64,000 bases of DNA from CALOBA01 sp942491465 (GCA_942491465.1 CALOBA010000038.1:73187-137186); one strand, 5' to 3'. Positions 47,308 to 56,732 are shown, numbered from the stretch's first letter. Notes: generated by a model not told the origin, from the sequence alone. A program made the numbers and translations.

Positions 47308-48525
47308 TCAACGCTGATTCAACGACATCGCATGCCGGACCTCTTCCATGGTCTCGCGGGCCACCTCGCGGGCGCGGTCGCTGCCCTCGTCGAGGATGCT
47401 GCGCACCACCTCGGGCTGCGCCTCCAGCTCGCGGGCGCGCTGCTGGATGGGCTCAAGCTCGGCGCGCACGGCATCGACAATCGGCTGCTTGCACTCCAGG
47501 CAGCCGATATCGGCGCTGCGGCAGCCCTGCTGGACCCAGTCGCGGCGGGCGGCGTCGGAGTAGACCTGATGGAATTGCCACACCGGGCAGACCTCGGGGT
47601 TGCCGGGATCGGTGCGGCGCACGCGGGCCGGGTCGGTGGGCATGGTGCGCAGCTTCTGCTCGACGTCTTTGGGATCATCGCGCAGCGCGATGGTATTGCC
47701 GTAGGACTTGGACATCTTCTGCCCGTCCAGGCCCGGCATCTTCGCGGCCTTGGTCAGCAGCGGCTGGGGCTCGGGCAGGATGACCCGACCGCCGCCCTCC
47801 AGATAGCCGAACAGGCGCTCGCGGTCGGCCACGGTGATGTTGGCCTGGCCGTCGAGCAGCGCGCGGGCCACCTCCAGCGACTCCTGATCGCCCTGTTCTT
47901 GATAGGCCCGGCGCAGGCGGTCGAACAGCTTGGCGTTCTTCTTGCCCATCTTGCGCTTGGCCTGCTCGGCCTTGTCTTCGAAGTCCGGCTCGCGACCGTA
48001 GATGTGGTTGAAGCGCCGGGCGATCTCGCGGGTGATCTCCACATGGGCCACCTGATCCTCGCCCACCGGGACCATGCCGGCGCGGTAGATCAGGATGTCG
48101 GCGCTCTGCAGCAGCGGGTAGCCGAGGAAGCCGTAGGTGGCCAGGTCCTTCTCCTTGAGCTTCTCCTGCTGGTCCTTGTAGCTGGGGATGCGCTCCAGCC
48201 AGCCCAGCGGCGTGATCATCGACAACAGCAGGTGCAGCTCGGCGTGCTCGGGCACCCGCGACTGCACGAACAGCGTCGCCGAGCCGCCGTTGATGCCGGC
48301 GGCCAACCAGTCGATGACCATGTCCCGGCTCGACTGCGGGATCCCCGACGGATCATCGTAGTCCGTGGTCAGGGCATGCCAGTCGGCGACGAAGAAGAAG
48401 CACTCGTACTCGTGCTGGAGTTCGAGCCAGTTCTTCAGCACGCCGTGGTAGTGGCCCAGGTGGAGCCGGCCGGTGGGACGCATGCCGGAGAGCACGCGGG
48501 CATGTTGCGCAGGGACAGGGGTCAA
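47308..48525 (-). CDS. trpS: Tryptophanyl-tRNA synthetase
   Basis: 405 residues. Class I signatures: HIGH as GRLHLGHYHG (about 20-29) and KMSKS in GLDGQKMSKSYGN. Tryptophan-site sequences such as YPLLQSADILIYRA and VGEDQVAHVEITREIARRFN confirm the specificity. The longer, 400-plus residue form with an insertion (ERLFGYLEGGGRVI) is common in gammaproteobacteria. The start is a TTG at 48523-48525 with GGAGG six bases upstream. A TTG 13 codons earlier lacks a ribosome site. Confidence 0.95.
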   Translation of the reverse strand: MTPVPAQHARVLSGMRPTGRLHLGHYHGVLKNWLELQHEYECFFFVADWHALTTDYDDPSGIPQSSRDMVIDWLAAGINGGSATLFVQSRVPEHAELHLLLSMITPLGWLERIPSYKDQQEKLKEKDLATYGFLGYPLLQSADILIYRAGMVPVGEDQVAHVEITREIARRFNHIYGREPDFEDKAEQAKRKMGKKNAKLFDRLRRAYQEQGDQESLEVARALLDGQANITVADRERLFGYLEGGGRVILPEPQPLLTKAAKMPGLDGQKMSKSYGNTIALRDDPKDVEQKLRTMPTDPARVRRTDPGNPEVCPVWQFHQVYSDAARRDWVQQGCRSADIGCLECKQPIVDAVRAELEPIQQRARELEAQPEVVRSILDEGSDRAREVARETMEEVRHAMSLNQR

Positions 48526-48646
48526 GGGGTGCCTCCATCGGGGGCGGGTTGAATGAGTGGGCAAAAACGGACGCGGGCGTCAGGCCGCCGTGCCGGCCAT
48601 TGCCGCGACAGGCGCCAAGGATACCGAAGCGCGGCCCACGGCGCTG

Positions 48647-49333
48647 TCACATCGGAAACAGCTCGCGCACCACGCCGGCGCCGGGGATCAGCAGCAGCGC
48701 GACGGAGATGGCCGGCAGCAGCAGCTTGCCAAGGATGCCGGTGAACAGCAGCGCCAGCAGGATGATCAGCCCGTAGGGCTCCAGCCGGGAGAAGCCGTAG
48801 GCGAGCCGCGGCGGCAGCAGCGACGCCAGCACCCGCCCACCGTCCAACGGTAGCAGCGGGAACAGGTTCAGCGTCATCAGCACCAGGTTAATCAGCACGC
48901 CGGCGGCGCCCATGTAGACCAGCGGCATCGCCACCCAGTCCGAGACGCCGATCAGCAGCACGCCGAGCTTGATCATCAGCCCCCAGAACAGGGCCATGAC
49001 CAGGTTGGCCCCCGGCCCGGCGATGGCCACCAGGGCCATGTCGCGGCGCGGACGGCCGAGGTTGCGCCAGTCCACCGGCACCGGCTTGGCCCAGCCGAAC
49101 AGGAACGTGGCCCCGCCCAGCGAGGACAGCAGCAGGATCGACAGCGGCACGAGGATGGTGCCCACCGGGTCGATATGCTTGATCGGGTTGAAGGTCACGC
49201 GACCGAGCATGAACGCCGTGTGGTCGCCGAGGCGGTTGGCCACCCAGCCGTGGGCGGCCTCGTGGACGGTGATCGCAAACAGCAGCGGCAATGCCAGCAC
49301 GGCGATCAGTTGAACGATCTGGTTCAGATCCAT
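48647..49333 (-). CDS. Site-2 protease family (M50) membrane metalloprotease
   Basis: 228 residues, about five to six membrane segments. The zinc site is H-E-x2-H in ITVHEAAHGWVANRLGD (about 23-28), and the second metal motif is in NLFPLLPLDGGRVL (about 158-170). The compact form without PDZ domain matches the S2P-like group often placed beside trpS/scpA and yciO genes. Substrates are unknown. It is one of a minus-strand series with the Sua5-like gene 34 bp upstream. Confidence 0.93.
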   Translation of the reverse strand: MDLNQIVQLIAVLALPLLFAITVHEAAHGWVANRLGDHTAFMLGRVTFNPIKHIDPVGTILVPLSILLLSSLGGATFLFGWAKPVPVDWRNLGRPRRDMALVAIAGPGANLVMALFWGLMIKLGVLLIGVSDWVAMPLVYMGAAGVLINLVLMTLNLFPLLPLDGGRVLASLLPPRLAYGFSRLEPYGLIILLALLFTGILGKLLLPAISVALLLIPGAGVVRELFPM

Positions 49334-49367
49334 GGGGTTTCCGTAGGGTTGGGCGCGGCCCGTCGGC

Positions 49368-49991
49368 TCAGTCTTGGAACAGGGAGATGTCGCCCTTGCC
49401 GGCGCGGACCACGGCGGGTGGGTCTTGCGTCATGTCGATGACGCTGGTGAGGTCGACCCCACAGGGACCGCCGTCGATGATCAGGTCGACACAGTGGCCG
49501 ATCTCCTCGCGGATGTCGTAGCTGTCGTTCAGCGGCACGCTGTCGCCGGGGAGGATCAGCGTCGTGCTCAGGATCGGCTGCCCGAACTCGCCGAGCAAGG
49601 CGCGGCAGATCGGTGTGTCCGGCACGCGGATGCCGATGGCGCGCCGCTTCGGGTGCAAAAGCCGCCGGGGCACCTGTTTGGTGGCCTGGTAGATGAAGGT
49701 ATAGGGGCCGGGGGTCAGGGACTTCAACAGCCGATAGCCCTGATTGTCGATCTTGGCGTAGGTGGAGATCTCCGACAGGTCGCTGCACACCAGGGTGAAG
49801 TTGTGCTTGTCGTCGAGCCGACGAATCATGCGGATACGCTCCAGCGCGGACTTCTCGCCGATCTGGCAGCCGAGCGCATAGCTCGAATCGGTGGGGTAGG
49901 CCACGACACCGCCGCCGGCGATGATCTCCATCGCCTGGGCAATCAGCCGCGGCTGCGGATTCTCCGGGTGGATCTCGAAATACTGCGCCAT
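49368..49991 (-). CDS. yciO: YrdC/Sua5-type threonylcarbamoyl-AMP synthase family protein (YciO-like)
   Basis: 207 residues. The YrdC fold signature is GGVVAYPTDSSYALGC (about 27-42), with KHNFTLVCSDLS and the S-x-T/A-x-S-like LSTTLILPGD near the C-terminal half. It is closer to the YciO branch (SYDIREEIGHCVDLIIDGG) than to TsaC. YciO-like proteins bind ATP and RNA. A role in t6A tRNA modification is family knowledge that may not hold for YciO. It lies next to the PHP-domain gene, as in E. coli (yciO-yciV). Confidence 0.92.
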   Translation of the reverse strand: MAQYFEIHPENPQPRLIAQAMEIIAGGGVVAYPTDSSYALGCQIGEKSALERIRMIRRLDDKHNFTLVCSDLSEISTYAKIDNQGYRLLKSLTPGPYTFIYQATKQVPRRLLHPKRRAIGIRVPDTPICRALLGEFGQPILSTTLILPGDSVPLNDSYDIREEIGHCVDLIIDGGPCGVDLTSVIDMTQDPPAVVRAGKGDISLFQD

Positions 49992-50003
49992 CGACGGGTC
50001 GTC

Positions 50004-50867
50004 CTAAGCGGCCATGGCGCGGATGCGCGCCGGCAGGTCCCAGTCGGCCCAGATCGGGCGACAATCCGGCGGCATCGGCGGCAGCCGGCCGAGCTCGACC
50101 CAGGGGCTTTCCGGGCCGTGATAGTCGGAGCCGGCGGAGGCCAGCAGGCCGGTCTCGCGGGCGTGGCGCGCGGCGGTGAAGCTATCGTCGCGGCTGTGGC
50201 TGCCGCAGAGGACCTCCAGGCCATGGCCGCCGCATTCCTTCAGCTCGCCGAGCAGCCGCAGCATGCGGGTGCGGGTCAGGCCATAGCGGGCCGGATGCGC
50301 CAGCACCGCCTGCCCGCCCGCGGCGCGCACCCAGGCCACCGCATCCTCCAGCGGGGTCCATTCCCCGGCCACATGGCCGGGCTTGCCGCTGACCAGGAAA
50401 CGCTGGAAGACCCCGCGCACATCGCTTGCCGCCCCGCGGGAGACCAGGAAGCGGGCGAAGTGCGTGCGGCTGATCAGCCGACCGTTGGACAACGCCTTGG
50501 CGCCCTCGTAGGCACCGCTGTGGCCGGCCTTGTCCAGGCGCCGGCCCATCTCCTCGGCGCGCCAGTCGCGGAACCGCCGCAGCGACGCCAGCCCATCGGC
50601 GAGCACGCCGTTGTCGGGGTCCACGTTCAGGCCCACCAGATGGATGGTCCGCCCGCCCCAGCTGACCGAGATCTCGACGCCGGGGATCGACAGGACGCCG
50701 GTCTCGGCGGCGGCCCGCGCGGCCTCGGCAAGGCCCTCGGTGGTGTCGTGATCGGTCAGCGCAAGCACCTCGACCCCGGCGGCGGCGGCGCGCTGCATCA
50801 GCGCGGTGGGGGTCAGGGTGCCGTCGGAGGCGGTGGAGTGGCTGTGGAGGTCGGGGGTCGGCATCAT
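50004..50867 (-). CDS. rnm: PHP-domain 3',5'-nucleoside bisphosphate phosphatase / 5'-3' exonuclease (RNase AM/YciV type)
   Basis: 287 residues. PHP metal ligands: H8 and H10 in DLHSHSTASDG, D-H-D in LALTDHDTTEGL (about 37-43), E in IPGVEISVSWGG, H in AVLAHPARYG and D-x-H in AGSDYHGPE near the C-terminus. This arrangement matches YciV/RNase AM, which hydrolyses 3',5'-bisphosphate nucleotides (pAp) and matures rRNA 5' ends. The gap to the yciO-like start is 12 bp. The length is standard. Confidence 0.92.
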   Translation of the reverse strand: MMPTPDLHSHSTASDGTLTPTALMQRAAAAGVEVLALTDHDTTEGLAEAARAAAETGVLSIPGVEISVSWGGRTIHLVGLNVDPDNGVLADGLASLRRFRDWRAEEMGRRLDKAGHSGAYEGAKALSNGRLISRTHFARFLVSRGAASDVRGVFQRFLVSGKPGHVAGEWTPLEDAVAWVRAAGGQAVLAHPARYGLTRTRMLRLLGELKECGGHGLEVLCGSHSRDDSFTAARHARETGLLASAGSDYHGPESPWVELGRLPPMPPDCRPIWADWDLPARIRAMAA

Positions 50868-50971
50868 GGCGGCATTCTAGCCGATCCAACCCCGCGGCGG
50901 TCAGGCGAGGTGGGATATGACCCGGCGATCCCTATATGCTCGGATAAGGTTCAAGAATATCGACACTGCGC

Positions 50972-51706
50972 ATGCTCCCTGCCGTTGATACCATCGCCAT
51001 TCGAGACGAGGTGGTCCGCCTCGCCGCCTGCTCGCGCGACGTCTTCGACGACTTGGGCGAGACCGACGAGCCGCCGCCGGACGTCTTGGCGGACGCCTTG
51101 ACCGAGACCATCGACGCCGTGCAGCGCCTCGCCGACGACGATCGGCAAGAGGCGAACCCCTCCGGCAATCGGCACCTTGCCCGGCTGTGCGACCACGGCA
51201 TCGGCCTGCTCGCCGATCTATCGACACAGGCCGCCCGGCTCGGGCGCGCCGACCTGGCCGCGGACTGGGAACAGCTCGCCCTGCCCTACGCCTGCTGCGC
51301 CGCGCGACACGGCGGCGAGATCGGCCACCTGGCGCCGGTGGCCAATGCGGCAGCGGGTCTCGCCCACCGGCTCGGCGACAAGCACGATCTGGAGGGCCTG
51401 CACGGGATGCTCGACCAGATCGTCCAGGCCGCCAGTCCAAAGGCCAGCGAGGCCACGGCCGACTCCGCGGCCGGTCGCGCCTGGCGCAAGCTGCTCCTCA
51501 ATCACGCCATGGTCGCCAACCGCACGCAGCAGCCGGCCCTGATGCAAGCCGCCTTCGACGCCCTCGTCGACCAGATCCCCGACGCCGCCCCCGACTTTTT
51601 CCGCGAATGCATGGCGCAGATGCAGGCTGCGGACTGTCCGCCCACCGCCGCGGACATGCTGCGACGCTACTGTGATGCTTGGTGTCGGGCGCGGCATCTG
51701 CACTGA
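50972..51706 (+). CDS. Hypothetical helical protein
   Basis: 244 residues, acidic, almost wholly helical (Ala/Leu/Asp/Arg-rich), with no signal peptide or membrane span. No domain is recognised. Conserved-looking features are several cysteines and histidines in YACCAARHGGEIGHL and a C-terminal MLRRYCDAWCRARHLH. The ATG at 50972 follows a divergent promoter region shared with the PHP gene. The codon use resembles neighbours, and the frame is the only coherent one, so I judge it a real gene of unknown role. Confidence 0.7.
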   Translation: MLPAVDTIAIRDEVVRLAACSRDVFDDLGETDEPPPDVLADALTETIDAVQRLADDDRQEANPSGNRHLARLCDHGIGLLADLSTQAARLGRADLAADWEQLALPYACCAARHGGEIGHLAPVANAAAGLAHRLGDKHDLEGLHGMLDQIVQAASPKASEATADSAAGRAWRKLLLNHAMVANRTQQPALMQAAFDALVDQIPDAAPDFFRECMAQMQAADCPPTAADMLRRYCDAWCRARHLH

Positions 51707-51931
51707 ACGGGGTCTGCCTTGCGGTCATGCAGTGATGCGCGAAGCGCGCGACGACAACGACAACGCGCATACTCGGTACTTCGGTGCCAATGCACCGGAC
51801 GCCGCGATCATGCCGATACCGGCTATGATGCACGGCTCGCGGGTGGCGGCCGATGATCGACGCCTGTGCCCACCCCCCTCCCAGGCGCCGATCGGCGCCG
51901 CGCAATCCCGTCCCGACGACCAGCCGCGCCG

Positions 51932-52618
51932 ATGAAATTCCTCACCGACTTCTTCCCCATCATCCTGTTCTTCGTCGCCTACAAGCTCTACGGCATTTAC
52001 TGGGCGACCGGGGTGGCCATCGTCGCCTCGGCGGTCCAGGTCGGCTGGACGCGGCTGCGACGGGGCCGCGTCGAGCGCATGCACCTGATCACGCTCGGCC
52101 TGCTGCTGGTGTTCGGCGGGCTGACGTTCGCGCTGCACGACCCGATCTTTATCATGTGGAAGCCGACCATCGTCGACTGGCTGTTCGCCGCTGCCCTGCT
52201 CGGCAGCCAGTTCATCGGCGAGCGCACGCTGATCGAACGGCTGATGGACGAGGCGGTGGACGTCCCGCGCCGGATCTGGCGCCGGCTGAACCTGGCCTGG
52301 GTGGGCTTTTTTGTCGTCTCCGGCATCCTCAACCTGCTCGTGGTCTACTGGTGGAGCGGCTTCCATCAGGCCAAGCAGGCGTTGGTCATGGCCAGCGGCG
52401 ACCCGGAGATCGACCTCGCCCACTGCGCCGAGCGCTTCACCGATGGCCTGCTCGGGCTCTGCCAGGCCGCCCAGGCCGGCGAAGAGGTCTGGGTCAACTT
52501 CAAGCTCTTCGGTATGATGGCGCTCACACTTGTGTTCGTCGTCGCCCAGGCCTTCTATCTGGCCCGGCATATCCGCGACGACGATGCCGACGCGACGGCC
52601 CCGACGGAGACCAACTGA
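51932..52618 (+). CDS. yciB: Inner membrane-spanning protein YciB (septation protein A family)
   Basis: 228 residues with five membrane segments. Family blocks: MKFLTDFFPIILFFVAYKLY, ATGVAIVASAVQVGW, FGGLTFALHDPIFIMWKPT, RRLNLAWVGFFVVSGILNL and VWVNFKLFGMMALTLVFVVA. It is about 45 residues longer than E. coli YciB (179) because of a soluble insert between segments 4 and 5 (SGDPEIDLAHCAERFTDG onward). It is involved in envelope synthesis and division. It overlaps nothing but sits one base from the YciI start, so it is an operon. Confidence 0.94.
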   Translation: MKFLTDFFPIILFFVAYKLYGIYWATGVAIVASAVQVGWTRLRRGRVERMHLITLGLLLVFGGLTFALHDPIFIMWKPTIVDWLFAAALLGSQFIGERTLIERLMDEAVDVPRRIWRRLNLAWVGFFVVSGILNLLVVYWWSGFHQAKQALVMASGDPEIDLAHCAERFTDGLLGLCQAAQAGEEVWVNFKLFGMMALTLVFVVAQAFYLARHIRDDDADATAPTETN

Positions 52619-52619
52619 C

Positions 52620-52922
52620 GTGCTCTATGCCATCATCGCCACCGACCGGCCGGATACCCTCGCCGCCCGCCTCGAAGCCCGCCCGGCCCACCTCGGTCGC
52701 CTGCGCGCCCTGCAGGAACAGGGCCGTCTGCTGCTCGCCGGGCCGCACCCGGCGATCGACAGCCCGACGCCCGGCGAGGCCGGCTTCACCGGCTCGCTGA
52801 TCGTGGCCGAGTTCGACGACCTCGCCAGCGCCCAAGACTGGGCCGACGCCGACCCGTACAAGCAGGCCGGCGTGTTCACCGAGATCCGGGTCAAGCCCTT
52901 CGTCAAGGTGCTGCCGGCCTGA
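52620..52922 (+). CDS. yciI: YciI family protein
   Basis: 100 residues with a GTG start one base after the yciB stop. The YCII fold is shown by VLYAIIATDRPDTLAARLEA, RPAHLGRLRALQEQGRLLLA, GPHPAIDS and the C-terminal DPYKQAGVFTEIRVKPF, including the conserved His and Asp of the putative active site. The biochemical role is not established. The yciB-yciI order, then a parvulin, is common in gammaproteobacteria. Confidence 0.93.
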   Translation: MLYAIIATDRPDTLAARLEARPAHLGRLRALQEQGRLLLAGPHPAIDSPTPGEAGFTGSLIVAEFDDLASAQDWADADPYKQAGVFTEIRVKPFVKVLPA

Positions 52923-53037
52923 GCGGACCGCATCGGCCGTTCGGGGGATCGGCGCGCGGGCCTTTGTCCGGGCACCGATCCCGCCGACGACCTGTTTCAT
53001 CGCTATCATCCTCGCAACCCAGTAAGGACTCCACCGC

Positions 53038-53904
53038 ATGCAAAAGCTCTCCCTCGCCCTGTCCCTGACCGCGCTGCTTTCCGCACCGCAGCTGCTGCTC
53101 GCCCAGAATGACGACGCCGCGGCGCAAGACGCCGACACCGTGATTGCGACCGTCAACGAGACGCCCTACGCCCTCGACGTCTTCCGCGCCTTCTTCAACG
53201 AGCGCCTGACCCAAAGCCGATCGCAGAACTCGCCCGAATTCCAAGAGCAGGTCTTCAACGAATTCCTGAACCTGACCGTCGCCGCCCAGGAGGCGGAGAA
53301 GCGCGACCTCATCGACAACCGCGAGGTCAAGGCCGCCGTCGAACTGCAGCGCATGATGGTGCTGTCCGCCGCGGTGCTGCAGCAGATCGCCACCGAGGCC
53401 GAGATCAGCGACGCGGAGTACGCGGACGCCTACGAGCAGCTCAAGCAGGGCACCAAGCGCACCGAGTACAAGGCGCGCCACATCCTGGTCGACGACCAGG
53501 CCAAGGCCGAGGCGCTGATCGCCAACCTCGACAAGAGCAAGGGCAAGGACTTCAACCAGCTGGCGAAGGAGAACTCCCTCGGTCCCACCGCGGAAAAGGG
53601 CGGCGATCTCGGCTGGTTCGATGCCCGACAGATGGTCAAACCGTTCTCCGACGCCGTGGCCGCGCTCGAGCCCGGCAGCTACACCGAAAAGCCGGTGCAG
53701 ACCCAATTCGGCTGGCATGTGATCATGCTCGAAGAGACCCGCGACGCCGAGCCGCCGTCGATGGAGGACGCCAAGCCGACGCTGGAGGCCGCCCTCCGCC
53801 GCCAGAAGGTCTCCGATGCCCTGACCGAGATGCGCAGCGAGGCGACCATCGAACTCAACACCGACGTCGTCAAGCTCAAGGACGACGAGGCGGAGAGCGA
53901 ATAG
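53038..53904 (+). CDS. Parvulin-type periplasmic peptidyl-prolyl isomerase
   Basis: 288 residues. Signal peptide (about 1-22, ending LLLAQ), an N-terminal SurA_N/PrsA-like helical chaperone region (about 35-130), and a rotamase domain (about 145-240) with KARHILVDDQAKAEAL, LAKENSLGPTAEKGGDLGWF, MVKPFSDAVAALEPGSY and TQFGWHVIMLEE. It assists folding of exported proteins. The AAGGA ribosome site is ten bases before the ATG. It lies after yciI on the same strand. Confidence 0.93.
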   Translation: MQKLSLALSLTALLSAPQLLLAQNDDAAAQDADTVIATVNETPYALDVFRAFFNERLTQSRSQNSPEFQEQVFNEFLNLTVAAQEAEKRDLIDNREVKAAVELQRMMVLSAAVLQQIATEAEISDAEYADAYEQLKQGTKRTEYKARHILVDDQAKAEALIANLDKSKGKDFNQLAKENSLGPTAEKGGDLGWFDARQMVKPFSDAVAALEPGSYTEKPVQTQFGWHVIMLEETRDAEPPSMEDAKPTLEAALRRQKVSDALTEMRSEATIELNTDVVKLKDDEAESE

Positions 53905-53951
53905 CGGCCCGCCCGGCGCGGCGCATCGGCGACGCGCCCGGGGGCGCTCCA

Positions 53952-54836
53952 ATGCACCCGTTCCACACCATCGGCATCGTCGCCAAGCGCGACGACGAGC
54001 CCCGGCTGCGCTCCACCGTGGAGCGTCTGCGCGCGCACCTCGGCCACCGCGGGCTGGCAATGCTGCTGGACCCGGACACGGCCGAGCTTGTGCAGCCCGG
54101 CCATTCCGGCTATGACTGCGCCGACTTGGGCAGCCGCTGCGACCTGATCATCGTCGTCGGCGGCGACGGCACCTTCCTCAGCGCGGCGCGCACCATGGCC
54201 CCCCACGGCGTCCCGCTGGTGGGCATCAACCTGGGCCGCCTCGGCTTCCTGGTGGACGTCTCCCCCGATCACCTGGAGGCGAATCTGGATCGCATCTTAG
54301 ACGGCGACTATGCCGTCGACGACCGCGCCGTGCTCGAGGCCACGGTGGACGGCTCCGACCACATCGAATGGGCCCTGAACGACATCGTCATCCACAAGTG
54401 GAACACGGTGCGCATGGTGGAACTCGGCACCTTCGTCGACGGCCACTTCGTCAACGCCCAGCGCTCCGACGGGCTGATCGTCTCCACCCCCACGGGCTCC
54501 ACCGCCTACGCCCTGTCCGGGGGCGGGCCGCTGGTGCATCCGGCGCTGGATGCGCTGTTGCTGGTGCCGATCTGCCCCCACACCCTGTCCAACCGACCGC
54601 TGGTGATCGGCGGCGAGAGCCTGATCGAGCTGCGCCTGTGCCACCAGCAGTCCGGCCAGGTGCGTCTGACCTGCGACGGCCAGAGTCACCTGCCCCTCGA
54701 CGCCGGCGCCCGGGTGCGCATCCGCCGCAGCCCGCACCGGGCCAGGCTGCTGCATCCGCCGGGACACGACCACTACGGCATCCTGCGCGCCAAACTTGGC
54801 TGGGGCGGCCACCCCCAGCACGCATCCCCCTGCTAA
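53952..54836 (+). CDS. nadK: NAD kinase
   Basis: 294 residues (E. coli 292). GGDGT motif at 70-74 (IIVVGGDGTFLSAAR), the second conserved block ALNDIVIHKWNTVRM, and TPTGSTAYALSGGGPLVHP. It phosphorylates NAD to NADP in the cytoplasm. The neighbour recN follows on the same strand, a widespread order. The stop TAA (54834-54836) coincides with the target duplication of a family B element, so its stop codon is part of the insertion site. Confidence 0.96.
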   Translation: MHPFHTIGIVAKRDDEPRLRSTVERLRAHLGHRGLAMLLDPDTAELVQPGHSGYDCADLGSRCDLIIVVGGDGTFLSAARTMAPHGVPLVGINLGRLGFLVDVSPDHLEANLDRILDGDYAVDDRAVLEATVDGSDHIEWALNDIVIHKWNTVRMVELGTFVDGHFVNAQRSDGLIVSTPTGSTAYALSGGGPLVHPALDALLLVPICPHTLSNRPLVIGGESLIELRLCHQQSGQVRLTCDGQSHLPLDAGARVRIRRSPHRARLLHPPGHDHYGILRAKLGWGGHPQHASPC

Positions 54837-54935
54837 GTCAAGGTTCAAAAACAAGTGGTGCAGACGCAACCAAAAAACGGCCAATCAAAAGGTTCAGCGA
54901 GCGGGCGTCTGCGCCACTTGTTTCTGAACCGATCC
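54837..54935. mobile_element. Family B element, copy 3 (99 bp), between nadK and recN
   Basis: Flanked by TAA on both sides (54834-54836 and 54936-54938), within CTAAG. The left TAA is the nadK stop codon. Ends GTCAAGGTTCAAAAACAAG and (inverted) GGATCGGTTCAGAAACAAG. The hairpin could attenuate read-through from nadK into recN, which starts 20 bp beyond. Confidence 0.85.
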
Positions 54936-54954
54936 TAAGCCGGGCCTTAACGCC

Positions 54955-56634
54955 ATGCTAAGCCACATCTTCATCAAGGATATGGTGATCGTCAGCCGGC
55001 TGGAGCTCGACCTCGGGCCCGGTATGACGGCCCTGACCGGCGAGACCGGCGCCGGCAAATCCATCCTCATCGACGCCCTCGGCCTGGCCCTCGGCGACAA
55101 GGCCGATGCGAGCATGATCCGCACCGGCTGCGACCGCGCCGAGGTCTCCGCCAGCTTCGACCTGGCCCGCTGCCCGGCGGCGCTGGAGTGGCTGCGCGAG
55201 CAGGCCCTCGACGACGGCGACGACTGTCTGCTGCGCCGGGTGCTGGTGCGCGGCGGGCGCGCCCGCGCCTTCATCAACGGCCAGGCCGCCAGCAACGCCC
55301 AGCTCCAGGCCCTCGGCGACCTGCTGGTGGACATCCACGGCCAGCACGCGCACCAGTCGCTGCTGCGCCCGGCGGCGCAGATCGGCCTGCTCGACGGCTA
55401 CGGCGGGCTGGCCGAGCAGGCGGCGGCCGTTGCCCGCGCCTTTCAGCAATTCCGCTCCCTAGATCGGCGCTGGCAGGCGTTGACCTCGGCCCGTGACGAG
55501 CGCGCCGCGCGCATGGACCTGCTGGCGTTCCAGGTCGGCGAGCTGGATGAGCTGGCCCTGGCCGACGGCGAGCTCGACGCCCTGGACGCCGAGCAGCGCC
55601 GGCTCGCCAACCTCGACGGCCTGCAGGGCACCACGGCAAGCCTGGTGGATCTGCTCTACGACGGCGAGCCGGCCCTGCGCGACCAGCTCGGCCACGCCGC
55701 CGCCGAACTCAGCGGACTGACCCGGCTCGACCCCAAACTCACCGAGACCGCAGAACTGCTGGAAGCGGCCACCGTTCAGGTGGCAGAGGCGGCCGGCAAC
55801 CTGCGCCAATACCTCGATGTCCTGGAACTGGACCCGGCGCGGCTGGCGGAGGTCGAGGCCCGTCTCGGGCGCATCCACGAGCTGGGGCGCAAGTACCGCA
55901 TCCTGCCCGAGCAGATCCCGGACAGCCTGGAGCAGCTGCGCGCCGAGCTGGCCGAGCTGGAACGCGCCGACGCCGACCTGGGCAGCCTGGAGCGCGACCG
56001 CGAGGCGGCCCGCGCCAGCTTTATGGAACAGGCCACAAAGCTCAGCAGCGCCCGCCGCGACGCCGCCGCCCGGCTCGCGGACACGGTCACCGAGGCCATG
56101 CAGAGCCTCGGCATGGCCGGCGGTCGTCTCGATGTTGCCGTGGAGACCGGCGATGAGGCATCCGCCGGCAGTCAGGGGCTGGACCGCATCGGCCTTCAAG
56201 TCAGCGCCAACCCCGGCCAGCCGCTGCAGCCCCTGGCCAAGGTCGCCTCCGGCGGTGAGCTCTCGCGCATCAGCCTCGCCATCCAGGTCGCCACCGCCGA
56301 ATGCGGCAGCGTGCCGACGCTGGTCTTCGACGAGGTGGACGTGGGCATCGGCGGGCGGGTCGCCGAGATCGTCGGCCGCCTGCTGCGCCGCCTGGGCGAT
56401 GCCCGTCAGGTGCTGTGCGTCACCCACCTGCCCCAGGTCGCCGCCCAGGGCTACGCCCAGCTACGCGTGGCCAAGCAGGCGGTGGACGGGCAGACCTTTA
56501 CCGACATCACCGCCCTGTCCGCCGCCGAGCGCATTGACGAGATCGCCCGCATGCTCGGCGGCACCGAGATCACGGCCACCACCCGCGCCCATGCCGAGGA
56601 GATGCTCGGCGGCAACGGCCAAGCGTCCGCTTAG
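54955..56634 (+). CDS. recN: DNA repair protein RecN
   Basis: 559 residues. Walker A TGETGAGKSILIDAL (about 28-42), Q-loop region, coiled-coil arms in the centre (two long Leu/Ala/Glu/Arg heptad stretches), ABC signature VASGGELSRISLAIQ (about 425) and Walker B TLVFDEVDVGIGG. It is an SMC-like ATPase acting in double-strand-break repair. The stop TAG (56632-56634) includes the last two bases of the TTA target and the first base of a family B element. No LexA box was recognised upstream, where an element lies. Confidence 0.96.
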   Translation: MLSHIFIKDMVIVSRLELDLGPGMTALTGETGAGKSILIDALGLALGDKADASMIRTGCDRAEVSASFDLARCPAALEWLREQALDDGDDCLLRRVLVRGGRARAFINGQAASNAQLQALGDLLVDIHGQHAHQSLLRPAAQIGLLDGYGGLAEQAAAVARAFQQFRSLDRRWQALTSARDERAARMDLLAFQVGELDELALADGELDALDAEQRRLANLDGLQGTTASLVDLLYDGEPALRDQLGHAAAELSGLTRLDPKLTETAELLEAATVQVAEAAGNLRQYLDVLELDPARLAEVEARLGRIHELGRKYRILPEQIPDSLEQLRAELAELERADADLGSLERDREAARASFMEQATKLSSARRDAAARLADTVTEAMQSLGMAGGRLDVAVETGDEASAGSQGLDRIGLQVSANPGQPLQPLAKVASGGELSRISLAIQVATAECGSVPTLVFDEVDVGIGGRVAEIVGRLLRRLGDARQVLCVTHLPQVAAQGYAQLRVAKQAVDGQTFTDITALSAAERIDEIARMLGGTEITATTRAHAEEMLGGNGQASA

Positions 56635-56732
56635 GATCGGTTCAGAAACAAGTGGTGCAGACGCCCGCTCGCTAAACCTTTTGACTGGCCGTTTCGTGGT
56701 TGCGCCTGCACCACTTGTTTCTGAATCTTGAC
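56634..56732. mobile_element. Family B element, copy 4 (99 bp), between convergent stop codons
   Basis: Flanked by TTA on both sides (56631-56633 and 56733-56735), within CTTAG. The left copy forms the recN stop TAG. The right copy, read on the minus strand, is the TAA stop of the convergent gene. Ends GGATCGGTTCAGAAACAAG and (inverted) GTCAAGATTCAGAAACAAG. As a palindrome it could serve as a two-way terminator. Confidence 0.85.
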
